Assembly: GCA_016711505.1 (NCBI GenBank)
Contig: JADJSV010000003.1
Coordinates: 372,001 to 436,000, forward strand
Reading direction: 5' to 3'
Source: Bacteroidota bacterium
GTDB taxonomy: Bacteria > Bacteroidota > Bacteroidia > AKYH767-A > 2013-40CM-41-45
Length of the DNA: 64,000 nt
The notes beneath the pieces are model-generated. The model ran no database searches. It worked only from the letters and a program-made list of their open reading frames with translations, and was not told the origin of the DNA. Made by a program: the position numbers and the translations under genes. Of the stretch, positions 48,004-56,665 are shown piece by piece. The stretch's first letter is position 1. Every line of letters starts with the position of its first letter.

Positions 48004-50457
48004 ATGAAAATTTCGTACAATTGGTTAAAAGAATTCGTGAAAACGGATTTGACTGTGGATCAGGCTGCTGTCATGCTTACAGCAGGGGGACTGGAAGTAG
48101 AAAACGTAGAATCTTTTGAATCTGTCAAAGGTGGGTTGAAAGGACTTTTTGTGGGTCAGGTTCTGACTTGCGCAAAACATCCGAATGCTGATAAATTAAG
48201 TCTGACAACTGTGAATGTCGGTGGTGAAACACCTTTGCAAATTGTTTGCGGTGCGCCGAATGTTGCGGCCGGACAAAAAGTAATTGTTGCAGTTGTTGGA
48301 ACTACTGTTCATCCGGTTACAGGTGAACCTTTTGAAATAAAGAAATCTAAAATCCGTGGTGAAGTTTCTGAAGGAATGATCTGCGCAGAAGATGAGATCG
48401 GATTAGGAACTTCTCATGCAGGAATTCTAATTTTGCCGGAAGATTCTGTTATAGGAACAAAGGCAAGCGATTTTTTCAAACTGGAAAATGATTCAGTTAT
48501 CGAAATAGGACTTACTCCTAATCGTGCTGATGCTGCTTCGCACCTTGGTGTTGCAAGAGATCTTTCTGCATTGATCAATACAGAAAAATCTATTCAGACG
48601 AAGAAAATTGAAAAGGACTCTAAAGTTGAAATGCCTTCAGTTGATAATTTCACTGCAGGAAATGAGCGCATGATAGAAGTTGTCGTTGAAGACAGTTCTG
48701 CTTGTCCGCGATATACTGCAATTACTATCACAAATATTTCTGTAAGTCAATCACCGGAATGGTTGAAAAATCGTTTGTTGTCAATTGGTGTAAATCCAAT
48801 TAATAACGTTGTCGATATCACAAATTATATTTTGCATGAAACCGGACAACCGTTACATGCATTTGATGCAGATAAAATTTCCGGAAAAAAAGTTGTTGTC
48901 CGTCAGGCGAAAGAAGGAGAGAAGTTTGTTACACTTGATAAAGTTGAACGGACATTGCATGAAGGAAATCTGATGATCTGCAACTCTGAAAAACCAATGT
49001 GTATTGCAGGTGTATTCGGAGGAATTGATTCTGGAATTACTGAATCAACAAAAACAGTTTTTCTGGAAAGCGCATACTTCGATGCAGCAAGTATTCGTAA
49101 AACAAGCAAGCAACACGGATTAAAAACAGATGCAAGTTTTCGCTTTGAACGCGGAACTGATTCCGAGATCACAATGTATGCAATGAAGCGTGCAGCTTTA
49201 CTTTTGCAGGAGGTTTGCGGAGGAAAAATTGCTTCGCCGGTTATTGATATCTATCCTGAAAAGAAACCGGAAGTCGATTTCAATATTAAATATTCTTACA
49301 TCGATCAGTTTTCCGGTGAAGTGATCGACAGAAATGTGATCTCAACAATTTTACTTTCACTTGGAATCAAGATCGTTTCTTCCGATTCTGAAAGTCTGAA
49401 TCTGCAGATCCCGGCATTTAAAGTGGATGTGCTTCGTCCGGTTGATGTGATAGAAGAGATTCTCCGCGTCTATGGTTATGATAGAATTCCACTTCCGAAA
49501 AAACAAAGCATTTCTCTTCCTGCAATAGTTGAATTTGACAGAGAACAAATTCAGAACAAGATCGCAGATTATTTAGCGGCGCAGGGATTCAATGAAATCC
49601 TGACGAACTCGCTGACGAAACAAGATTATAATTTTGCTCCCGGCTGGAGTGAAGAGAAGTCTGTAAAGATTTTGAATCCGCTAAGTCAGGATTTAGGTGT
49701 TTTACGTCAGGATCTGTTAATGACCGGATTAGAAATACTTGAATACAACAGAAACCGGAAACAAGCCGATCAGAAGATGTTTGAATTCGGAAAAATTTAT
49801 TCAAAAACTGAAAGCGGATATTCTGAATCTTATTGTTTGTCAATATTAGCCTGCGGAAAAAAGCAGGAAGTTTCCTGGCAAGGACCTGCAACAAATTCTG
49901 ATTTCTTTTTTGTGAAATCAATTTTAGTAAATGTACTGTCTCTATGCGGAATTAAAGCATCGGAACTTACTATAAAAGAATCAGAACATCCTGCATTAAA
50001 TTATGGACTTACATATTTTGCAGGAACAAAAGTACTTGCAGAAATTGGTGCAGTGAAAAATTCTATTTTGAAAAAATATGATCTGGCAGATGTTTTTTCA
50101 TGTTCAGTCAATTGGGATCTCGTCATAAAGAAAGCAAAAAAGAAACCTGTTCAATATCAGGAAGTGTCAAAATTCCCTGCTGTAAAAAGAGATCTTTCAA
50201 TGATGCTTGATGTGGCAATTCCATTCTCCAAAATAGAAGAGATCGCTTACAAGTCGGAAAGAAAACTATTGAAAGAAGTTTCTTTATTCGATCTGTATCA
50301 AGGCGAAAAAATAGAAGCCGGAAAAAAATCATTGGCCGTTTCTTTCATATTACTCGATGATCAACAAACACTCACAGATAAACAGATCGATAAAACGATG
50401 GAAAAGTTGATGGGTGCGTTTGAGAGTGAAGCCGGGGCGGTGATTAGGAGGTCGTAG
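48004..50457 (+). CDS. pheT: Phenylalanine-tRNA ligase beta subunit
   Basis: 817 residues. Starts with MKISYNWLKEFV; EMAP/tRNA-binding domain (about 40-150, AKHPNADKLSLTTVNVG), B3/B4 editing domain (about 210-380, ITNYILHETGQPLHAFDADK), B5 domain (about 400-470, RPVDVIEEILRVYGYDRIP), core catalytic-like fold and C-terminal anticodon-binding FDX-ACB domain (about 725-817, QEVSKFPAVKRDLSMMLD). Partner pheS is not in the window, so the two subunits are not co-located here. Full length, no broken frame. Confidence 0.97.
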   Translation: MKISYNWLKEFVKTDLTVDQAAVMLTAGGLEVENVESFESVKGGLKGLFVGQVLTCAKHPNADKLSLTTVNVGGETPLQIVCGAPNVAAGQKVIVAVVGTTVHPVTGEPFEIKKSKIRGEVSEGMICAEDEIGLGTSHAGILILPEDSVIGTKASDFFKLENDSVIEIGLTPNRADAASHLGVARDLSALINTEKSIQTKKIEKDSKVEMPSVDNFTAGNERMIEVVVEDSSACPRYTAITITNISVSQSPEWLKNRLLSIGVNPINNVVDITNYILHETGQPLHAFDADKISGKKVVVRQAKEGEKFVTLDKVERTLHEGNLMICNSEKPMCIAGVFGGIDSGITESTKTVFLESAYFDAASIRKTSKQHGLKTDASFRFERGTDSEITMYAMKRAALLLQEVCGGKIASPVIDIYPEKKPEVDFNIKYSYIDQFSGEVIDRNVISTILLSLGIKIVSSDSESLNLQIPAFKVDVLRPVDVIEEILRVYGYDRIPLPKKQSISLPAIVEFDREQIQNKIADYLAAQGFNEILTNSLTKQDYNFAPGWSEEKSVKILNPLSQDLGVLRQDLLMTGLEILEYNRNRKQADQKMFEFGKIYSKTESGYSESYCLSILACGKKQEVSWQGPATNSDFFFVKSILVNVLSLCGIKASELTIKESEHPALNYGLTYFAGTKVLAEIGAVKNSILKKYDLADVFSCSVNWDLVIKKAKKKPVQYQEVSKFPAVKRDLSMMLDVAIPFSKIEEIAYKSERKLLKEVSLFDLYQGEKIEAGKKSLAVSFILLDDQQTLTDKQIDKTMEKLMGAFESEAGAVIRRS

Positions 50458-50522
50458 TTTTTCATACAATAACCTTAGTTTTTCATACTATAATGCGGTT
50501 AGGTCAGTGCATTTCTTTTAGT

Positions 50523-51344
50523 CTAGAATACATAGCCCATCATCAACCCACCAGTCAAAATAATCGGCAGCTTTTTCCCAAAATATAAATGCGAATAACA
50601 ATAACTGAAATCGTCGCCTTTAGCTTGATTTGAAGAATTTGCTCCGCGTGAATTCAATTGATATCCTACACCGGCACCGCCGAAGAAATCAAGACAGATT
50701 ACATTGCCAAGAATGTACTGTCGTCCGAAATTAATGCTGGCATAGATATTTGAAAAATTGATTTTGTGACCTTCTTCAATTGATGTATATCGCGAAAAAG
50801 CGATTTCGGGTTTTATGTAGCTTCCTTTCATTGGGTGGATGTACTTCAATCCTTTCCGAATGGTATTTGTGTTTTTCAAAAAACGAAGACTGACTTTACC
50901 AATGAATCCTTCTGTTTTGTCAAGTGTCTTGTTGACCCGCCACCCAATGTAGCCGCCTTTGACCTCGAAGTTCATTCCGAGTCGCAATTTATGTTCGTAT
51001 GCAACAGTAATGTGATTTAAGAGCGGGGCACAAATGTCAATTTTAACTGCCCGGAATCTGTCCTTGATCATTAGATCTTTTGAAACATCAAAAAGATTAT
51101 AGACGATTGTTAGTGAAGATCCATTTTCATAAATGATCTGCTTTACCTGATTTTTTGGAATTTCCAGAACCTGTCCTGACTTCATTCCATGGTAGCGGAA
51201 TTTTATTTTATCAAGAGTTATCTGCATGATCTTTACACGAAGTGTGTCGTTGTTTACTTTAACGATCTTATCCTGTGCAAATACACTTTTGGAAACAATG
51301 GTGAAAAAAATAAGAAGAGAGAAATATTTTAAAATTGTTTTCAC
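50523..51344 (-). CDS. Probable outer-membrane beta-barrel protein
   Basis: 273 residues with a signal peptide (ending VFAQ). The first mature segment (KVNNDTLRVKIMQITLDKIK) is a small domain seen before many Bacteroidota barrels, followed by an amphipathic strand pattern with aromatic girdles (EVKGGYIGWRV, FSRYTSIEEGHK, FFGGAGVGYQLNSRG). No plug or enzyme motif. Convergent with pheT (65-base gap) and 43 bases after yajQ on the same strand. Function unknown; a barrel fold is inferred from pattern only. Confidence 0.6.
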   Translation of the reverse strand: MKTILKYFSLLIFFTIVSKSVFAQDKIVKVNNDTLRVKIMQITLDKIKFRYHGMKSGQVLEIPKNQVKQIIYENGSSLTIVYNLFDVSKDLMIKDRFRAVKIDICAPLLNHITVAYEHKLRLGMNFEVKGGYIGWRVNKTLDKTEGFIGKVSLRFLKNTNTIRKGLKYIHPMKGSYIKPEIAFSRYTSIEEGHKINFSNIYASINFGRQYILGNVICLDFFGGAGVGYQLNSRGANSSNQAKGDDFSYCYSHLYFGKKLPIILTGGLMMGYVF

Positions 51345-51387
51345 ATTAATGTGGGCTTGCGTTTTTTTGTTTCTTCAGTTGCAATTT

Positions 51388-51878
51388 TCAACTGCGAAAA
51401 TTTTCAAATTGTAATGGCATTCCTACATCGGATTTTTCAAGTATGGAAATTAATTCCTGAAGATCATCAATTTTCTTTCCGGTAACGCGAACTTGTTCGT
51501 CCATTATAGATGCCTGCACTTTTTTTCGGTTTCCTTGATTATCTTAACGACTTTCTTTGCTGTTTCTTTATCTATTCCCTGCTTCAGATTAATATCCTTC
51601 TTCACCATATTGCCTGAAGCGTAAAGTTCTTTCCCGAAATCCAATACCTGCGCAGCTATTCCTTGTTTTATTACACGACCAATAATTATTCCTTCCACAG
51701 CTTTCATGCGCATATCGTTTTCTGTCAGTACATGAACCATCAAAGTTTTTTTGTCAAATTCAACCTTCGTCTTTGATTGATTGAAATCGTACCGCGTACT
51801 GATCTCCTTCACCGCCACATTAATGGCATTGTCGAATTTCTGGATGTCTATTTTACTTACTATGTCGAATGAGGGCAT
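51388..51878 (-). CDS. yajQ: YajQ family cyclic-di-GMP/nucleotide-binding protein, one-base frameshift
   Basis: Read as one 163-residue gene, the exact family length. The first frame gives MPSFDIVSKIDIQKFDNAIN to AKKVVKIIKETEK and then breaks; the other frame continues VQASIMDEQVRVTGKKIDDL and ends PLQFENFRS. One missing A in the minus-strand run (T7 at 51520-51526) explains the break. YajQ proteins bind nucleotides and, in Xanthomonas, cyclic di-GMP, and affect transcription. The gene's true end is therefore 51388, about 115 bases beyond the broken stop. Confidence 0.93.
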
Positions 51879-51961
51879 CTTTTTAACGAATAACGAATAA
51901 CGAACCGCAATTTATGAAAATATTTTCCATTCGGAAATGGATGATTGACTATCTTTGGAAT

Positions 51962-54217
51962 ATGAGAAAATTTTTAATAGTCCTCTTGATCCTGACCAGT
52001 GCAATGCAGGTGAAAAGTCAATTCTTCAATCGGGTTGATACTATAAATGTCGTAGAAAATGGTACTCAGTTGCTGAATCCATGGTCAGGTGGCATCAATT
52101 TTCCCGCTGTCAATGAAGTTGATGTGAATGGAGATGGGAAAAAGGATATTTTTATTTACGATAAGTTCAATTCGAGAAATACAGTCTATTTGAATAATGG
52201 AAATACGAATTACAATCTGGCTTGGGATTATGCTCCCGAATACAATAACAAATTTCCGGAGATCAGACAATGGGTTTTGATGTACGACTACAATTGCGAT
52301 GGCAGAGAAGATCTTTTTACACTTTCGCCGGTCGCACTCTCTGCAATGGCTGTTTATCGAAATGATTTTACAATTGCAACCGGCTTGCAATGGACATTGG
52401 TTGATGATTACCTCGATGAAAAATATCAGACCTTACGTCAGAATATTTTTGCCAGCGGTGTGTCTCAGCCGGGTTTAAGTGATATTGATGGCGATGGCGA
52501 TATGGATATTATCGGTTACAACTCAATAGCAGATGCACGTTTTATCTTCCATAAGAATTATTCAATGGAACGTTATGGAAATTGTGATTCTCTCGACTTT
52601 GAATATGCTACCGGATGTTGGGGGAGTTTCGCTCTTCTTGTAGGCGGAGCAAATCAGGTTGGTTGTTTTCATTGTCCTTGCCGTGAAGGAAGAGTTGATA
52701 CCACCTCTCATAAATTTGAGAAACCTGTATACGAACAAAGTGAAGCTGCTCCACAGGATGATACTGTCTCTGCAATGTTACTGATAGATATCGATGGCGA
52801 TAATGATAAGGATATTCTCATTGGTGATGTTGCATCTTATAATTCTTTGCTTGTGATCAATGATGGTTCTAATGTTACAGCAGATATGGGTTCGCAAGAC
52901 ACGATCTTTCCTTCGTATGATGTGTCTGCTATCTTTGATGGATTTCATTATCATTCCTATATGGATATTGACAATGATGGTATCAAAGACTTACTAGTTG
53001 TTCCGAATTTCAATGAGAATCATGAAGGGATGTGGTTCTACCGTAACGATGGGACTACTGCGCATCCTGTTTTTGAATTTACTACAAAATCGTTTTTGCA
53101 GAAGGGTATGATAGAGGCTGGTGAAAATGCTGCTCCCGTTTTATATGATTATGATAATGATGGACTGCTTGATCTGATGTTGGGATTTGATGAATTTGTA
53201 AATGCTACCCTGTCTAATAAAACCGGAATCAGATATTACAGGAATACCGGAACAGCATCGTTACCGGCCTTTGAATTGATCGACTCTGATGTTGCTACAA
53301 TCAGTCAGTACAATTTTGTTTCACCTGTATATCCGGCATTCGGCGACCTGGATGGTGATGGCGATAAGGATATGATCGTTGGAAACGAAGATGGAAGATT
53401 AGCGTATTTCATTAATAACGGTGGAGCCGGAAATGTATCTGATTTTTCTTTCGTAGCTTTTTACTATATGTCTATTGATGTAGGAAAATATTCTACTCCT
53501 CAGATCTATGATCTCAATAACGATGGATTAAATGATCTGATCATTGGTGAACAAAACGGATATATTAATTTGTATAAAAATATCGGATCAACTTCTTCAG
53601 CATTTTTTGATGCAGCACCGACTAACGATACACTTGGCTGCATCGAAATTCATAGACCGTCATTTGTCGATGGATATACCGTTCCGTTCTTTTATGATAG
53701 TCTGGGAAGTAAAAGACTCCTCGTTGCAAATGAAAATGGTCTGATATATAGTTATGATAGTATAGATGCAAATATCAGCGGATGTTTTCATTTGAAGGGT
53801 TTTGCTTTTGATAATTCTGAAAGTGACAGACTAAAATTTAATATTACAGTTAGTGGTGGAGATCTGAATGGAGATGGATTAACAGATCTTGTTATTGGTC
53901 AGTCGACCGGCGGTGTAGAAGTCCGGTATCAATCGAATTCAGGGATCGGTATTTCTGAACCGGTGAAAATAAAACCATCGTTTACATTATCGCCAAATCC
54001 TGCAAATGAAAAGTTAAATCTGCGTTTTTTCAATCTCGTTTCATTGCAAAATTCAGCGATCAAAATCTATGATATTGCAGGAAAGATCGTTTTTAAAAGT
54101 ACAGTGAGGTCAATCGAATCGCAAATTGATATTTCCAGTCTGCACGATGGAATTTACATGATGCAATTAATTTCCGGTGAGAATTCTGTAAGTAGAAAAT
54201 TTATTGTTTCACACTAA
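51962..54217 (+). CDS. T9SS-exported FG-GAP/VCBS-repeat protein
   Basis: 751 residues from ATG 51962, chosen because it starts a signal peptide (MRKFLIVLLILTSAMQ); the longer frame from 51914 adds a charged lead. The body has FG-GAP/VCBS calcium-binding repeats: DVNGDGKKDIFIYD, DYNCDGREDLF, DIDGDGDMDIIGY, DIDGDNDKDILIGD, DLDGDGDKDMIVGN, DLNNDGLNDLIIGE and DLNGDGLTDLVIGQ. T9SS sorting domain at the end (LSPNPANEKLNLRF, LHDGIYMMQLIS). Such propellers are common surface proteins of unknown ligand. Convergent with msrB, 5 bases apart. Confidence 0.85.
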   Translation: MRKFLIVLLILTSAMQVKSQFFNRVDTINVVENGTQLLNPWSGGINFPAVNEVDVNGDGKKDIFIYDKFNSRNTVYLNNGNTNYNLAWDYAPEYNNKFPEIRQWVLMYDYNCDGREDLFTLSPVALSAMAVYRNDFTIATGLQWTLVDDYLDEKYQTLRQNIFASGVSQPGLSDIDGDGDMDIIGYNSIADARFIFHKNYSMERYGNCDSLDFEYATGCWGSFALLVGGANQVGCFHCPCREGRVDTTSHKFEKPVYEQSEAAPQDDTVSAMLLIDIDGDNDKDILIGDVASYNSLLVINDGSNVTADMGSQDTIFPSYDVSAIFDGFHYHSYMDIDNDGIKDLLVVPNFNENHEGMWFYRNDGTTAHPVFEFTTKSFLQKGMIEAGENAAPVLYDYDNDGLLDLMLGFDEFVNATLSNKTGIRYYRNTGTASLPAFELIDSDVATISQYNFVSPVYPAFGDLDGDGDKDMIVGNEDGRLAYFINNGGAGNVSDFSFVAFYYMSIDVGKYSTPQIYDLNNDGLNDLIIGEQNGYINLYKNIGSTSSAFFDAAPTNDTLGCIEIHRPSFVDGYTVPFFYDSLGSKRLLVANENGLIYSYDSIDANISGCFHLKGFAFDNSESDRLKFNITVSGGDLNGDGLTDLVIGQSTGGVEVRYQSNSGIGISEPVKIKPSFTLSPNPANEKLNLRFFNLVSLQNSAIKIYDIAGKIVFKSTVRSIESQIDISSLHDGIYMMQLISGENSVSRKFIVSH

Positions 54218-54222
54218 ATTTA

Positions 54223-54696
54223 TTATTTGCCGGCGACGAATTTCAACGCAACTGAATTCATGCAATATCTTAATCCTGTGGGCTCAGGTCCGTCGTTGAA
54301 TACATGACCCAGATGCGCATTGCATTGCGCACATACAACTTCTGTACGTGCAATTCCCAGTGAATTATCGACATGTTCAATCACATACGCTTTTTTCAAT
54401 GGCTGATAAAAACTTGGCCATCCTGTGCCTGATTCAAATTTAGTTGCTGAACTGAATAGAGGAAGATTGCAACAGATGCAGTAGTAAGTTCCGGTTTTGT
54501 GGTTGTCCCAGTAAGTTCCGGAATAAGCTCTTTCTGTTCCTGCTTCCCGTGTAACATTAAATTGTTCCGCAGTAAGTTGTTTTTTCCATTCTTCTTTCGA
54601 CTTAACAACTTTTTTGATTTCAATTGTTCGGTCTTGTGCCTCAAGTGAAAATAGTTGTGCGCATAAACACAATAATATCAGAATTGAATTTTTCAT
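54223..54696 (-). CDS. msrB: Peptide-methionine (R)-S-oxide reductase, exported
   Basis: 157 residues: signal peptide (1-20, ILILLCLCAQLFSLEAQ), then the MsrB fold. Zinc cysteines in YYCICCNLPLF and VVCAQCNAH, substrate region GTGWPSFYQP, His in LGHVFNDGPEPTGLRYC and the catalytic Cys in RYCMNSVAL. Reduces methionine-R-sulfoxide in damaged proteins. With a signal peptide it should work in the periplasm. Full length for the family. Confidence 0.95.
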   Translation of the reverse strand: MKNSILILLCLCAQLFSLEAQDRTIEIKKVVKSKEEWKKQLTAEQFNVTREAGTERAYSGTYWDNHKTGTYYCICCNLPLFSSATKFESGTGWPSFYQPLKKAYVIEHVDNSLGIARTEVVCAQCNAHLGHVFNDGPEPTGLRYCMNSVALKFVAGK

Positions 54697-54765
54697 GTAA
54701 TTTATTTTTTATAATAAACGAAAGGAAACCGATTTCGGATTTATAAAAACGAACGAATCAAAACT

Positions 54766-56154
54766 TTATTTGGTAAGCAAAAGTTTAGCAAGTATTTCTG
54801 CCTGTTTTCTTAACTCAGGAACAGCAGTGCTTTCCCAAAGTTTGCCCTTCAGAAGTGAACCAAGCGTAAATATAGAATTGCTTTCATTTCCTTTTTCATC
54901 AATGATCCGGCCTTCTGCTGTTGCATCGACTCCAAGTTTCATATCGTCTGGTCGAATAATTTTTTTTCGAAGTAAGTTTGAATAAAGTTTGCTTTGAAAT
55001 TTTGTTATATCGGTCAAAGGCCCTGTACAATTAATTATTCTTTGCACTTTAATAGTTTCCGAATTCTCACTTCCTCTTAAAGCAATTTTTACTTCCAGAC
55101 ATTCGCTTGATTCATCGATCCCTGAAATCCTTCCCGCCATTACCTGTAAAGTTTTGTTCGAAATCATTGACTGTATCTTTGCATGTATTTCTCCCGGAAG
55201 TCTGTGCCTGGCAACACCCCAAAGGTGTCTAAGATGCGCCATGAATCGTTTCTTGTCTTCGAGAGAAAGTTGTTGCCAGATCACTTGCGTCTGAGAACGT
55301 ACAGCATCTACAACGGTCTCTCCGGATTCGCCCCGCAGATGCGCTTCACGTACATGCTTGTAAAATAATTTGAAAAGTTTGTTCAAATCAAATGGAGGCG
55401 CTAGCTCATCGAGTATATATCTTTGCGGATGATGCTTCTTGTGAGCAAGTATATTGAAACCGTTGGGTGAAAGCGCTACAATTTTTCCGCTAAATTGTTT
55501 TTCTTCCAATCCTAATACAACATCGACCATTGTTAATCCTGTCCCAACGATCAGAATTGGTTCTGTAGAATCGATATTGCTGATAGAGTCCTCCTTCCAC
55601 GGATTTGCAAAATATCTTTTGTTGGAATGGAATTCTGTTCCGGCTAGGGGTGGATGCGATGGCGCATGATTTCCGGTTGCCAGAACGATCTTGTCAGACT
55701 CGATCTTTAATCCGGAACTGCTCGTTATAAAATACGATTCTCCGATTTTATCAATATCAGTTACTTCTTCTTTTATCATCCGGAAATTGACATGATCAGA
55801 TTTGTTTTTCAGAGATTCCTGAAAAACGGAGTCAAGATAATTTCCATATAAATTTCTCGGAAGAAATTTGCCCGGCAATTCTTCTATATCAACTGCATTT
55901 CCTGAATTCAATTTACACCAATTCAGAAAATGATCCGGTTGATCAGAGAAAGCACTCATGTTCTGACAGGGAACATTCAGTACATGATTATCTGTGTAAG
56001 TTTTATAGGCGATTCCTCGTCCTTCAGGATATTCATAGTTAAACAAAGTTATGTTTAAAGGACTTTCTGCTTTTATCAAAAGATTTACAGCGGTCATAAT
56101 ACCGCAAAAGCCGCCGCCTATAATAACAATATGTTTACCGGAAGAAAAAGTCAT
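54766..56154 (-). CDS. FAD/NAD(P)-binding protein (NAD_binding_9 family)
   Basis: 462 residues. FAD-binding Rossmann motif IIGGGFCGIMTAVNLL at the N-terminus, then the family string VLNVPCQNMSAFSDQPDHFL, a second nucleotide-binding segment VGTGLTMVDVVLGLEEK, and INCTGPLTDI near the end. Proteins of this type are annotated as FAD-dependent oxidoreductases of unknown substrate, sometimes with a role in amino-acid or siderophore modification, but nothing in the context names a reaction. Full length and intact. It lies 84 bases after the small acidic protein on the same strand. Confidence 0.85.
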   Translation of the reverse strand: MTFSSGKHIVIIGGGFCGIMTAVNLLIKAESPLNITLFNYEYPEGRGIAYKTYTDNHVLNVPCQNMSAFSDQPDHFLNWCKLNSGNAVDIEELPGKFLPRNLYGNYLDSVFQESLKNKSDHVNFRMIKEEVTDIDKIGESYFITSSSGLKIESDKIVLATGNHAPSHPPLAGTEFHSNKRYFANPWKEDSISNIDSTEPILIVGTGLTMVDVVLGLEEKQFSGKIVALSPNGFNILAHKKHHPQRYILDELAPPFDLNKLFKLFYKHVREAHLRGESGETVVDAVRSQTQVIWQQLSLEDKKRFMAHLRHLWGVARHRLPGEIHAKIQSMISNKTLQVMAGRISGIDESSECLEVKIALRGSENSETIKVQRIINCTGPLTDITKFQSKLYSNLLRKKIIRPDDMKLGVDATAEGRIIDEKGNESNSIFTLGSLLKGKLWESTAVPELRKQAEILAKLLLTK

Positions 56155-56238
56155 TTCAAATCGGAGGGGTTTAGGCGAAGTTATATTATTTTTCCGAATA
56201 TTAGAAGAGAAATTAAAGCCGGATTACTGCGAAAAACA

Positions 56239-56601
56239 CTACGAAAAATTCAATTTCTTGTTTTTAATTGAGTATATAAAATCAGCAGCAGTTATTTCAT
56301 TGTTTTCCTTTAAGAATAGAACTCTGATTGCATTTTGTTCCGTATCACTTAGAGTAACTATTGTATCGAATGCAATTGCTCCAATAGTAAATGATTCCTC
56401 TTCGATCGCTTTTGAAACGCAGAATTTCAGTTCCTCGATCATGCTTTCATCGTCTTCAAATTCTTCTTCATCGTCTAGATAGATCGGAACAAACTGGTCT
56501 TCGTCATTTACACATACAGCAAATGGAAAAAATTCTCCTGCTTCTTCCAGAAAGTATTTTGCATTTTCCTTTATTGCTTCAATTAAAACTGCTTTCTCCA
56601 T
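56239..56601 (-). CDS. Small acidic protein of unknown function
   Basis: 120 residues, strongly acidic in the middle (YLDDEEEFEDDES). Helix at the start (MEKAVLIEAIKENAKYFLEE), then GEFFPFAVCVNDEDQFVPIY, and a strand-rich end. The GEF(F/Y)PFA string is seen in small conserved proteins of unknown function; I cannot name the family. No signal peptide, so cytoplasmic. It may be co-transcribed with the FAD protein but is separated from aconitase by a terminator. Confidence 0.65.
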   Translation of the reverse strand: MEKAVLIEAIKENAKYFLEEAGEFFPFAVCVNDEDQFVPIYLDDEEEFEDDESMIEELKFCVSKAIEEESFTIGAIAFDTIVTLSDTEQNAIRVLFLKENNEITAADFIYSIKNKKLNFS

Positions 56602-56624
56602 GAAAGTAAATTCTGAGTTGGTAT

Positions 56625-56660
56625 TTTAAAAAAAAGACCGGTGAAGTAATTACCGGTCTT
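56625..56660 (-). terminator. Rho-independent terminator after aconitase
   Basis: On the minus strand: AAGACCGGT pairs with ACCGGTCTT around a short loop, followed by a run of T (A-run at 56625-56635 on the plus strand). It lies just after the aconitase stop at 56666. Confidence 0.85.
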
Positions 56661-56665
56661 TAAAA

